From NCBI GenBank assembly GCA_964556665.1, contig CAZKXU010000056.1:1-22338 (forward strand): DNA of 22,338 nucleotides. The letters are read 5' to 3'. Positions 1 to 6,702 of the stretch are shown piece by piece. The notes under the pieces were generated by a model. It was not told the origin of the DNA, did not search any database, and was given only the letters and a program-made list of their open reading frames with translations. The position numbers and the translations under genes are program-made. The first letter of the stretch is position 1; the number at the start of each line of letters is the position of its first letter. This stretch comes from CAZKXU01 sp964556665. Its GTDB lineage: Bacteria; Bdellovibrionota_C; UBA2361; CAZKXU01.

Positions 1-60
1 TGTGTTTTCGGGCATTTTTCGCCTTTTCTTAGTTCGAACTGCTCTTTCTAGGATAAATTA

Positions 61-79
61 TTCCTTAAAGATTAAGGAA
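61..79 (-). terminator. Weak hairpin downstream of the receiver gene
   Basis: A 7-bp inverted repeat (TTCCTTA / TAAGGAA, 5-nt loop) lies about 20 bases after the stop codon of the minus-strand receiver gene. On the minus strand it is followed by an AT-rich stretch but not by a clean U-tract. It is a plausible weak terminator for the glpD-receiver unit. The AT-rich stem makes this tentative. Confidence 0.3.
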
Positions 80-98
80 CTATAGCTCCCTACTCCAT

Positions 99-812
99 CT
101 ATTTGCTAGATTTTGATCGTGTCTTTGTTTTTTTATTCTTACGGCCTTCGCACGCCATCTTTTTCTTATACCACTTTTCAATTTCTGGATTAGGCTGCGA
201 AGCCACTAACATTACTATAATTTTTTTCTGGTATAATGGAATCTTATCACTGCCCAGGTCTGCGACCACTTTCTCTAGGTCTCTAAGCTCAGTTAAGTTT
301 TCTGATGGATCGCGTCCCGTCATCTGATCTATCGCTATATCATCAATTTTTTTAATGATATCAGAGCAAAGAAAGTCTATTAAAGCCTCGCCGCGTACTA
401 CGTTGCGCTGACGCTTGACCGATTCTGATAATGTAAGTATTTCACAAACAGAGGATTTGCAAAAAGGCTCGACTAACACTCCATCTGCGCCCTGTAATAC
501 ACCACTCGAAACTCCTACTTCATCTGAAGAGTCTTGAAGTAAAAGAATGTAAGCTGCGCTGCGGCCTTTATTAGTATCCTTTGCTAACTGCACGAACTGA
601 TTGATACTGTTTTTTTCGAATCGGTGAGAGAGGAAAACTAGATCTACATCTGGTTGTGAGTCGAGACGGCTATTAAGATTCTTAAGTGCTTCAGCTAATG
701 ATGGCACCATTTGCAAACTGCCAAAACCAGGCAGCCCACCAGCCATCTGATGAACCCGTAGCCGACTATCAGCATCTGAATCCACCACCATTGCATTAAC
801 TTTTTTTGCCAT
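99..812 (-). CDS. Degenerate (pseudo-)receiver domain protein
   Basis: A 237-aa protein. Residues about 5-125 look like a CheY-type receiver: VVDSDAD near the N-terminus keeps the acidic pair (D11, D13), and the strand motifs DLVFL and GVLVEPF sit at the right places. The phosphorylation residues are lost. The acceptor Asp is Ser62 (FLSHRF), the conserved Thr/Ser position reads Gln93, and the invariant Lys is Glu115 (VEPF). By family knowledge it should not take phosphate by the usual mechanism and probably acts as a constitutive protein-interaction or output module. Residues about 130-215 are not recognised. The tail from about 215 is very Lys-rich (KNKKTKTRSKSSK) and could contact nucleic acid or an acidic partner. 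Its ATG directly follows the glpD stop (TAA then ATG, no gap), so the two are probably translationally coupled. No histidine kinase is nearby. Confidence 0.72.
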   Translation of the reverse strand: MAKKVNAMVVDSDADSRLRVHQMAGGLPGFGSLQMVPSLAEALKNLNSRLDSQPDVDLVFLSHRFEKNSINQFVQLAKDTNKGRSAAYILLLQDSSDEVGVSSGVLQGADGVLVEPFCKSSVCEILTLSESVKRQRNVVRGEALIDFLCSDIIKKIDDIAIDQMTGRDPSENLTELRDLEKVVADLGSDKIPLYQKKIIVMLVASQPNPEIEKWYKKKMACEGRKNKKTKTRSKSSK

Positions 813-2465
813 TTAAATTCTCATTATACTCTTAAGATCAGACAATCTATTTCGATAAAGCATCTCTTGATTTTCAAGATCAAGAGTTGGCCGATGCTCT
901 TTCAATCGCCGTCCAATTGCCGACATAAGATCTAAGCCGTTGCCAGGTAGAAATTCTAATTCTAATCGTCGTCGCATCAGGTCTTCTAGTGTCTCTGCTT
1001 GCTCCAACAAGACAGCTAGGTCAACCTCAGCTTGCAGCAATGACTCTCCAATAACTACTATCGGCTGATTGAGGCTAGGAATAAAGCGTACGCGTGAGCC
1101 TAATCGTGCAAAAGTTTGCAAAGCAACAGAATCAGGTAAGTTATTAGATTTACACCATTTCTTATACTCTTGTTGTGAAGCTTCATAGGCTCCAGCACCA
1201 GGTAGTAGGCGCCCTTTTGCAGAATCTGGGCTGCCTGTCAGTTCGCTGAGCTTAAATGCTAATTTTAGACCCTCATAGGCAGTCCATGAATAAGTAGTAT
1301 ACTTTCCACCTAAAAGAGTAAGTACACCATTATTATATGACCAGATATGGCGACGTGAGATACCTGCTGTGCCAGAGGCTGCGCGCCTAAGCGGCAGTGT
1401 TCTTACACCTGCAAAGCTATAATGTAAGGAATTACGATTGAGGCCACTACCTGGCAGATCCCGTGCTAATCGTTCTAAGATCTCATCGACCTCGGCTGCG
1501 GTCGGTTGCGGATCCTCCTCTAACTTATTAATCTCCCGCTCAGTAGTACCAACAAGTGTTCCAGCAAAATGCGGCAACACAAAATAATATCTTCCTTTGT
1601 TATCAATCGGCAGAAACAGCGCCGGATCTCGCCAAGGTTTATTAAATAATAGATGCGCCCCTTGACTATAACAGATCCGATCCTCTGCGGCTGAGGGACG
1701 CACACCCTCAATTTTTGAGACCCATGGTCCAGCACAGTTGATCACCAATCCGGCTTCAGCTTCATACTGTTTGCCTGTCAATTTATCCTGCCAATGGACC
1801 AAACTTGAAGCGCTACTCTTGAGCTGCAGTACGCGCATAACCTCTGCATAATTTAGCGCCTGTCCTCCCTCTTGTCTGGTAGAGAGTATATTATCTATTA
1901 CTAAGCGCGAGTCGTTTAAAATGCCATCCATATAAGAAAAACAACCGCTAAGAGAAAGCCTGTTTTCCCTTAGGAATTGGAAAGCCAAATCTTTAATACT
2001 ATGAAATCTGTGCCTCTTTATATTACTCCACTTTCCGGTCATTAGATCGTAGAGCAAAAGGCCTAGCCATATCTTTGACTGCAAATACCAATCATGCTGC
2101 GGTATGGGAATTACAAATTGCTGTGGCTTAACAAGGTGATGTGCAACTTCGAAGAGCTCCTCTCGCGCCTGTATTCCTTCAAAGACTTGAATAAAATCAA
2201 ACATCTCTAGATACCGCAAGCCGCCATGCGCAAGTTTTGAACTACGACTTGATGTCTGTGAAGCATAATCACCACGCTCCAAAAGAAGTACGGAAAGATT
2301 GTTCAGAGCTGCAAGCCTAGCAAAAGCCGCACCATGTATGCCTCCACCGATAACAATGAAGTCAAAGCGCCGTTGTTTTGATATTGTTGAAATAAGCTCA
2401 GCTCGCGCAACGAATTGATGTCGCAACGTTTCGTCAACGGCATTAATATCAAAAGAAAGAGTCAC
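813..2465 (-). CDS. glpD: Aerobic glycerol-3-phosphate dehydrogenase (FAD, GlpD family)
   Basis: Oxidises sn-glycerol 3-phosphate to dihydroxyacetone phosphate and passes electrons through FAD to the membrane quinone pool. The 550-aa protein has the FAD-binding Rossmann motif GGGIHGA (40-46), the acidic end of the second strand (E63), the family signature TSSRSSKLAHGGLRYLE (71-87), INCAGPW (242-248) and the late FAD motif GGKYTTY (386-392). Position 393 is Ser where many homologues have Arg. A C-terminal helical domain follows (about 425-550). Length is a little above the roughly 500 aa of the E. coli enzyme. The start is GTG without a clear Shine-Dalgarno, and no in-frame ATG lies near. A TATAAT hexamer sits about 30 bases upstream, so the gene probably has its own promoter. 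It abuts the downstream pseudo-receiver gene. Glycerol kinase and transporter genes are not in the window. Confidence 0.93.
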   Translation of the reverse strand: MTLSFDINAVDETLRHQFVARAELISTISKQRRFDFIVIGGGIHGAAFARLAALNNLSVLLLERGDYASQTSSRSSKLAHGGLRYLEMFDFIQVFEGIQAREELFEVAHHLVKPQQFVIPIPQHDWYLQSKIWLGLLLYDLMTGKWSNIKRHRFHSIKDLAFQFLRENRLSLSGCFSYMDGILNDSRLVIDNILSTRQEGGQALNYAEVMRVLQLKSSASSLVHWQDKLTGKQYEAEAGLVINCAGPWVSKIEGVRPSAAEDRICYSQGAHLLFNKPWRDPALFLPIDNKGRYYFVLPHFAGTLVGTTEREINKLEEDPQPTAAEVDEILERLARDLPGSGLNRNSLHYSFAGVRTLPLRRAASGTAGISRRHIWSYNNGVLTLLGGKYTTYSWTAYEGLKLAFKLSELTGSPDSAKGRLLPGAGAYEASQQEYKKWCKSNNLPDSVALQTFARLGSRVRFIPSLNQPIVVIGESLLQAEVDLAVLLEQAETLEDLMRRRLELEFLPGNGLDLMSAIGRRLKEHRPTLDLENQEMLYRNRLSDLKSIMRI

Positions 2466-2496
2466 AGTTGAAATTAGTCAAATATGATTAGTGTCG

Positions 2497-2502
2497 ATTA
2501 TA
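2497..2502 (-). promoter_or_regulatory. Candidate -10 box for glpD
   Basis: On the minus strand a perfect TATAAT lies about 32 bases before the glpD GTG. A TTGTAA 19 bases upstream could be a weak -35. The predicted leader is about 25 nt. This would let glpD be expressed apart from the pur genes. Called by motif only. Confidence 0.4.
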
Positions 2503-2541
2503 GACTGCAATACTGGCCTATTTACAAGCATTCTCAACGTT

Positions 2542-2559
2542 CCTGTCATTCAGGACAGG
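2542..2559 (-). terminator. Hairpin between the small secreted gene and glpD
   Basis: CCTGTC and GACAGG form a perfect 6-bp stem with a 6-nt loop just after the stop of the 110-aa gene and ahead of the putative glpD promoter. No U-tract follows, so it may be a 3'-end stabiliser or an attenuator rather than an intrinsic terminator. Confidence 0.35.
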
Positions 2560-2563
2560 CTGA

Positions 2564-2896
2564 CTATGGAAATCTTACCCGTTCAATCGTTATCTCACCA
2601 CTAGGAAGTTTAATTGACCAGGTACCTGGCCTTATATCTCTGATTATAACTACACCTTCCTTATTGACTACAGCCTCAATGGTACTAGCCAACCCATCCA
2701 CATTTTCTAACTGAATGGGGGTCTCTAAATGCCCATTTAATGTCACCTCAATAGTCTGTAGATCTTTTCCTCGCTTAAAAGCACGTGTTAACCCTAACTG
2801 ATCAACGATGCGATAAGTTGACAAAGCATCTGCACGTATCGCTGCAGGCGACAGAGAAGTGACTATAAGCATTACTATAACAGTAAGTTTGAACAA
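2564..2896 (-). CDS. Small secreted protein, unknown function
   Basis: A 110-aa protein I do not recognise. The N-terminus looks like a signal peptide: a Lys at position 3, a hydrophobic run (VIVMLIVTSL) and a likely cleavage near AIRA/DA. The mature part of about 87 aa is predicted beta-rich, with alternating hydrophobic residues (VVIIRDIRPGTWSIKLPSG). The start is TTG; the first ATG is eight codons later and would remove the basic n-region, so TTG is preferred. It begins 5 bases after the purD stop, so it is very likely cotranscribed with purD. A link to purine synthesis is not implied. A periplasmic or outer-membrane location is inferred from the signal peptide only. Confidence 0.6.
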   Translation of the reverse strand: MFKLTVIVMLIVTSLSPAAIRADALSTYRIVDQLGLTRAFKRGKDLQTIEVTLNGHLETPIQLENVDGLASTIEAVVNKEGVVIIRDIRPGTWSIKLPSGEITIERVRFP

Positions 2897-2901
2897 GGAT
2901 A

Positions 2902-4155
2902 CTACTCGCCAATATCGCGCCTTACCTGCCTACCTGCAAACTGAACCATATCGGAACCACGGTAAGCAAGCGATCGTGCTGCTGCTACGCTATCACCCAA
3001 AGATACTACACTTAAGACCCGGCCACCATTAGTAATAAGCTTACCAGCTGCTGTTGCAGTGCCAGCATGCAAAACTTTGACTCCATAAAGTTCAGCCTGT
3101 TCGATCCCCGAGATCTCATCACCCTTTCGTACAGCATCAGGATACCCTGCTGCTGCATGTACAACACATACTGCTGTTTCCTTACGCCAAACTAAGCTGG
3201 GTAGCTGTGCTTGTGAATTAACTCCCTCAACTAATTTAATCAATATGGTAAGGAAGTCAGATTCTAAACGCTCCAGAATTACCTGACACTCCGGATCTCC
3301 TAAACGACAATTAAACTCAACTACATTAATCTCTCTTGTTGGGCTAATCATCAATCCTGCATATAGAAACCCTACAAACGGAGAGCCTTGGCGCGCCATC
3401 TGATCAATAACCGGTTGTATAATATGCTCATTAACCCAGTTCTGCTCACTTAATGTCAATCTAGGAGTAGGTGAAACTGATCCCATCCCGCCTGTGTTTG
3501 GTCCTACTCCACCATCCTTAAGCCTTTTATAGTCATGTGATGTAGCTAGCGGCAGAAAAGACCTTCCATCCGTCGCTACTATGTATGAAGCTTCAACACC
3601 TTCAAGAAAGCGCTCAACTAAAACCGTGCCGTCCTTAAACTCAGTGAACAGCCTCTCTATGCCTACCTCTGCCTCATCAACAGTTCTACAAACATAGACA
3701 CCTTTTCCGGCAGCAAGCCCATCCGCTTTAAGCACTATCGGTGCACCTATCTTGCGAATATATGCTAATGCCGGCTCATACTCTGAGAAGCGTTCCCATG
3801 CCGCAGTCGGCACATTAGCTGCTTTCATTACCTGCTTAGCGAAGCTCTTGGAGGATTCGATCTGAGCTGCTGCTTTAGTTGGTCCAACTATTCTAAGTCC
3901 TTTTGATTTGAACAGATCAACCAGACCTAAACTTAGGGGAAGCTCTGGCCCAACAACCGTCAGATCTATTTGATGCGACTCTGCGAAATTCGCTAACTCG
4001 ACGATCTGCTCAACTTTGATGGGCACACACTCTGCTACTTTTGATATTCCAGGATTACCAGGGGCACAGAAAAGATCTGTGACAGCCTTAGATCCTCTAA
4101 GTTTCAAACAGATTGCATGCTCCCTTGCTCCTGAGCCTATGACTAGAAGTTTCAC
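2902..4155 (-). CDS. purD: Phosphoribosylamine-glycine ligase (GAR synthetase)
   Basis: Catalyses the ATP-dependent joining of glycine to 5-phosphoribosylamine, giving GAR, the second step of purine synthesis in the cytoplasm. The 417-aa length is normal for the family. It shows the N-terminal motif LVIGSGAREHA (4-14), the ATP-grasp loop VLKADGLAAGKG (141-152), the signature GPNTGGMGS (218-226) and the metal/ATP motif EFNCRLGDPE (280-289). The start is GTG. Its first two bases are the end of a 15-bp sequence that also occurs at the 3' end of purH, so the translation-initiation region now lies at the edge of inserted or duplicated DNA. It is downstream of purH on the same strand and upstream of the 110-aa secreted protein gene, 5 bases away. 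Confidence 0.95.
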   Translation of the reverse strand: MKLLVIGSGAREHAICLKLRGSKAVTDLFCAPGNPGISKVAECVPIKVEQIVELANFAESHQIDLTVVGPELPLSLGLVDLFKSKGLRIVGPTKAAAQIESSKSFAKQVMKAANVPTAAWERFSEYEPALAYIRKIGAPIVLKADGLAAGKGVYVCRTVDEAEVGIERLFTEFKDGTVLVERFLEGVEASYIVATDGRSFLPLATSHDYKRLKDGGVGPNTGGMGSVSPTPRLTLSEQNWVNEHIIQPVIDQMARQGSPFVGFLYAGLMISPTREINVVEFNCRLGDPECQVILERLESDFLTILIKLVEGVNSQAQLPSLVWRKETAVCVVHAAAGYPDAVRKGDEISGIEQAELYGVKVLHAGTATAAGKLITNGGRVLSVVSLGDSVAAARSLAYRGSDMVQFAGRQVRRDIGE

Positions 4156-4168
4156 TCAATGCCTAAAA
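4154..4168. repeat. 15-bp direct repeat, copy at purD start
   Basis: On the minus strand this reads TTTTAGGCATTGAGT and overlaps the first two bases of the purD GTG start. The identical 15-mer occurs at 4380-4394, spanning the purH stop codon. The match does not extend on either side. It looks like a duplication of the original purH-purD junction. Confidence 0.85.
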
Positions 4169-4181
4169 ATATCAGTTAAAG

Positions 4182-4257
4182 ACTGGGACCGCGGGCTTCC
4201 AGCCCGCAACAGATTACCTGCAGATTCGTTTGCGAACAAGATGCCCGCGGTCCCAGT
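4182..4257 (+). repeat. 76-bp REP/BIME-like inverted-repeat element, copy 1
   Basis: The element begins ACTGGGACCGCGGGC and ends with the reverse complement of the same sequence. The left arm contains its own small hairpin (GCGGGCT, 3-nt loop, AGCCCGC). The right arm has diverged (ATGCCCGC with CTTGTTCGC on its complement). A second copy at 12231-12306 in the opposite orientation matches at 64 of 76 positions without gaps. Paired, imperfect GC-rich palindromes in intergenic DNA are the hallmark of REP/BIME-type elements. A 9-bp direct repeat (AATATCAGT, 4168-4176 and 4267-4275) lies on both sides of this copy. Confidence 0.8.
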
Positions 4258-4270
4258 TCTGTTATCAATA

Positions 4271-4288
4271 TCAGTGCATAAAATGCCT
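4271..4288. repeat. Diverged copy of the purH 3' end
   Basis: On the minus strand this 18-mer, AGGCATTTTATGCACTGA, matches the last codons and stop of purH (4382-4399) at 16 of 18 positions. It lies between the hairpin-rich block (about 4295-4378) and the 76-bp element, so the spacer contains three related copies of the purH tail. Confidence 0.65.
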
Positions 4289-4298
4289 GACATTCTTA

Positions 4299-4360
4299 GC
4301 ACAAAAGTACATCCCTGTACTTATGTGCCTCGGAGCTCGCTTCGCTCCCGGCGTTGCGGG
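4299..4360. repeat. Hairpin-rich block in the purH-purD spacer
   Basis: Positions 4299-4328 form a 30-nt hairpin: GCACA/TGTGC outer stem, AAGTACA/TGTACTT inner stem, loop AGGGAT-like. It is followed by GGAGC/GCTCC (4332-4348) and CCCG/CGGG (4347-4360). No reading frame is supported here. The block is unlike the coding DNA on either side and may be a second small repeat element, distinct from the 76-bp one. Confidence 0.55.
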
Positions 4361-4379
4361 CCATCCTTGGACCGCACAG

Positions 4380-4394
4380 ACTCAATGCCTAAAA
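4380..4394. repeat. 15-bp direct repeat, copy at purH stop
   Basis: Identical to 4154-4168 in the same orientation. Here it is native coding sequence. It covers the last codons (Phe-Arg-His) and the TGA stop of purH, and PurH proteins commonly end in RHFRH. That indicates that the copy beside purD is the derived or displaced one. Confidence 0.85.
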
Positions 4395-5956
4395 TGCCTA
4401 TCGTTAGTAAACAGAAGCGCTATCCCCAAATTGTTTGCTGCTGCGACTGAATCCTCATCACGCTTCGATCCGCTAGGGACAATAATTGCTCGAATACCTG
4501 CCTTTGCTAATGTTTCAATGCTGTCGGGGAAAGGGAAAAAAGCATCTGATGCAGCTACTGCTCCGCTTAGATCATGCCCGTGCATTCTAGCTTTAGAGAT
4601 CGCAACCTCTGTTGAATCGATTCTACTCATCTGTCCAGCACCTACACCAAGCAGCGTACCACCCTTTGCAATTACAACAGCATTACTCTTCACAAAAGCA
4701 GTGATATTCCAGGCAAATGCCAGGTCCCGAAGCTCCTCAGCAGTGGCGGACCTGCTCGACGCGCAGCTCGCAAGGTCAACAGATGACACTCCTGCATCAA
4801 CCTCTTGAATTAATGCGCCGCCATTCACTGTACGCAGTTCAAACTTAGATCCTGTTAGGGCAAGCGTGCTTCTTATAATCCGTAAATTCTTTGATTTAAT
4901 CAAAAGCTCTAGCGCTGCCTTATCATACTCAGGTGCGATTACTATTTCAGCAAAGCCTTCACGGATTTCAGCTGCTACGTCTGCAGTAACTTTACTATTG
5001 AACGCTAATATTCCGCCAAAATGGCTGCGTGGATCGGAGCGCTTTGAATTTACCAACGCCTCTAGTAATGTCGACGCTGATGCTGCTCCACAAGGATTAA
5101 GATGCTTGATAATAACCGCTGTTGGATTTTTATTATTAAAACTGCTTATTATTTTCAAGGCCGCATCAAAATCCAGTAGATTATTATATGAAAGCTCCTT
5201 GCCATGCAGCTGCTCCCAATCTTTTGGCGTGCCGCCGAATACCCGGTAAAAATTCCCCTGCTGATGCGGATTCTCACCATAGCGCAGCGCCTGTTCGCGC
5301 ACTAATACACATCCTTCAACTGCTCCCATTTCAAATCCGTGGCTACTATCAACAGTCGCAGAGTCACCATTGAATTGTACATTTGAGAAATACTTTGCAA
5401 CCTGCAGATCATAGTTTGCCATGGTTGTAAAAACCTTAACTGCCAAACGGCGACGTAGATCTAAGGGGAAATCTCCTTGCTGCAATGCCGCTATTACCTC
5501 TGGATAGTCAGCTGGATCTATTAGGGGCAGAACAAATCGGAAGTTTTTGGAGGCTGCGCGCAGCATCGTTGGACCACCTATATCAACAAGCTCTACCATC
5601 CTGAACGGATCATTTATCTTCTCACTTTTGAGATTCTCAATGAATGGATATAGGTTAACAATGACTAATTCTATGGGCAGGATATTATTACTGGCCAACT
5701 CCCACAGATGCTCTTCGTTATCACGACGAGCTAAAATTCCAGCATGTATTTTTGGATGTAAGGTCTTAACTCTGCCGTCTAATATCTCCTTCTGGGCAGT
5801 ATAGCTCTCGATGGAGAGCGTTTCGATGCCTGACTCCTTAAGCAACTTGCCTGTTCCAGAGGTGACTAGCAATGTATAGCCTGATGAGGAAAGGGCCCTA
5901 GATAATTCAACTAATCCAGTACGATCTGATACACTGATAAGCGCGGCTTTTTTCAT
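4382..5956 (-). CDS. purH: Bifunctional AICAR formyltransferase / IMP cyclohydrolase
   Basis: Carries out the last two steps of IMP synthesis: formyl transfer from 10-formyl-THF to AICAR, then ring closure. The 524-aa length is typical. The N-terminal cyclohydrolase domain (MGS-like fold) shows ISVSDRTGL (7-15), TSGTGK (32-37), LDGRVKTLHPKIHAG (59-73) and DIGGPTMLRAASKN (125-138). The C-terminal transformylase shows RYGENPHQ (225-232), the catalytic KHLNPCG (284-290, with Lys284 and His285), SDPRSHFGG (307-315), FVKSNAV (421-427) and GAGQMSR (439-445). It ends in the usual RHFRH. It is the first gene of the pur group, with a candidate -10 box about 130 bases upstream. The spacer to purD is 226 bases and consists of repeats. 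Confidence 0.96.
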   Translation of the reverse strand: MKKAALISVSDRTGLVELSRALSSSGYTLLVTSGTGKLLKESGIETLSIESYTAQKEILDGRVKTLHPKIHAGILARRDNEEHLWELASNNILPIELVIVNLYPFIENLKSEKINDPFRMVELVDIGGPTMLRAASKNFRFVLPLIDPADYPEVIAALQQGDFPLDLRRRLAVKVFTTMANYDLQVAKYFSNVQFNGDSATVDSSHGFEMGAVEGCVLVREQALRYGENPHQQGNFYRVFGGTPKDWEQLHGKELSYNNLLDFDAALKIISSFNNKNPTAVIIKHLNPCGAASASTLLEALVNSKRSDPRSHFGGILAFNSKVTADVAAEIREGFAEIVIAPEYDKAALELLIKSKNLRIIRSTLALTGSKFELRTVNGGALIQEVDAGVSSVDLASCASSRSATAEELRDLAFAWNITAFVKSNAVVIAKGGTLLGVGAGQMSRIDSTEVAISKARMHGHDLSGAVAASDAFFPFPDSIETLAKAGIRAIIVPSGSKRDEDSVAAANNLGIALLFTNDRHFRH

Positions 5957-6086
5957 GCGCTGATGGTAGCGTAAGTACGTTCAGGAATCAAACTCTGAAG
6001 TATTCAAACAGTAAAAAGACACTACTACGTATCCTCCAGCGGCTCCCTCAGAACGCCTACTACTTCTTCTTTGCCGATTCCTAAGC

Positions 6087-6092
6087 ATTATA
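6087..6092 (-). promoter_or_regulatory. Candidate -10 box for purH
   Basis: A perfect TATAAT on the minus strand about 130 bases before the purH ATG. The -35 region is weak. The predicted leader of about 124 nt shows no riboswitch that I recognise. Motif-only call. Confidence 0.3.
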
Positions 6093-6177
6093 CTAAATGA
6101 CAAAATAGTGACTGAATAACGCTACGGTATTCTGTCACTTGCCATAGTCTGCAAAAGATACCGCACCCGTACAGAAC

Positions 6178-6570
6178 CTAATTCTGTAGCTTCCCATGAA
6201 ACTTAAAGTGAGTTTTTTCACCCGCCTTGGTCAGCATAATGGCTTTGCCCTGAACCGCGTCACCGTTGACTTTTCCTTTCCAGGTGATCTTCGCTCCATC
6301 TTTATTCTGCGTAGTAGCAGTAAAAGTGGTTCCTTTCTTCTGATTTGATGCTACGTACGGAGCCTCGCTATAGCCAAGCTGAACAGAGGCTGTAGATCTA
6401 AAAGTTCCTTCTTTGAACACAAAGCTATCGGCATTCCCCTTTTTGTCACCTTTCTTAGTCTTTTCACCAACATATGTTTTTCCATCCAAAACACCCTTGC
6501 TTGGTGCTGCGTGTAACAAGGTTACGTTTAAAAAAAGAGTAATAGCTAAAAAAATACCTATGCGTCTCAT
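6178..6570 (-). CDS. Small secreted protein, unknown function
   Basis: A 130-aa protein with a clear signal peptide (MRRIGIFLAITLFLNVTLL, likely cleaved near LHA/AP). The mature part of about 106 aa is Lys- and Gly-rich with repeated short strands: LDGKTYVGE, SFVFKEGTFRSTAS, TTFTATTQNKDGAKITWKGKV, HFKFHGKL. This looks like a small all-beta domain. I have an impression that similar small proteins with LDGKTF and GTFRS exist in deltaproteobacteria and relatives, but I cannot verify this. The ATG at 6568-6570 is chosen over an upstream in-frame start because a GGAG lies 5 bases before it and the basic n-region starts there. No operon partner is obvious; the PP2C gene ends 132 bases upstream. Confidence 0.65.
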   Translation of the reverse strand: MRRIGIFLAITLFLNVTLLHAAPSKGVLDGKTYVGEKTKKGDKKGNADSFVFKEGTFRSTASVQLGYSEAPYVASNQKKGTTFTATTQNKDGAKITWKGKVNGDAVQGKAIMLTKAGEKTHFKFHGKLQN

Positions 6571-6702
6571 ATAGACTCCAAAAATAAAGGAGGACCAAGT
6601 CTGCCAGGCTTTAATGAGCAACTACTGACAAACAGGACAATCTCTGACGACATCCAAGTCTCCGACAACCACAGTACTAATGTCAATGTTATTATTAGTG
6701 GA

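Noticed and set aside
2484..2714. Plus-strand open frame of 76 codons
   Set aside because: It is antisense to the 110-aa secreted protein gene and the glpD promoter region, and has no ribosome binding site or recognisable motif.
4182..4257. 76-bp element as an intrinsic terminator
   Set aside because: The stems are GC-rich but no U-tract follows on either strand, and the second copy lies between genes likely to be cotranscribed. A repeat element explains both copies better.
4154..4399. CRISPR array in the repeated spacer
   Set aside because: The repeats are short, unequal and irregularly spaced, and are explained as copies of the purH tail. There are no unique spacers of even length and no cas genes.
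4016..4808. Two overlapping plus-strand open frames over the purD start, spacer and purH 3' end
   Set aside because: They are antisense to purD and purH, run through the repeats, and give Ser/Arg/Cys-rich translations with no domain pattern. They are shadows of real genes plus repeat DNA.
5957..6087. Purine riboswitch in the purH leader
   Set aside because: I looked for the conserved three-way-junction pattern in the roughly 124-nt leader and did not see it; only short weak stems are present.
6571..6621. Upstream in-frame start for the 130-aa secreted protein
   Set aside because: It would put 17 residues before the signal peptide and lacks the GGAG that precedes the later ATG.
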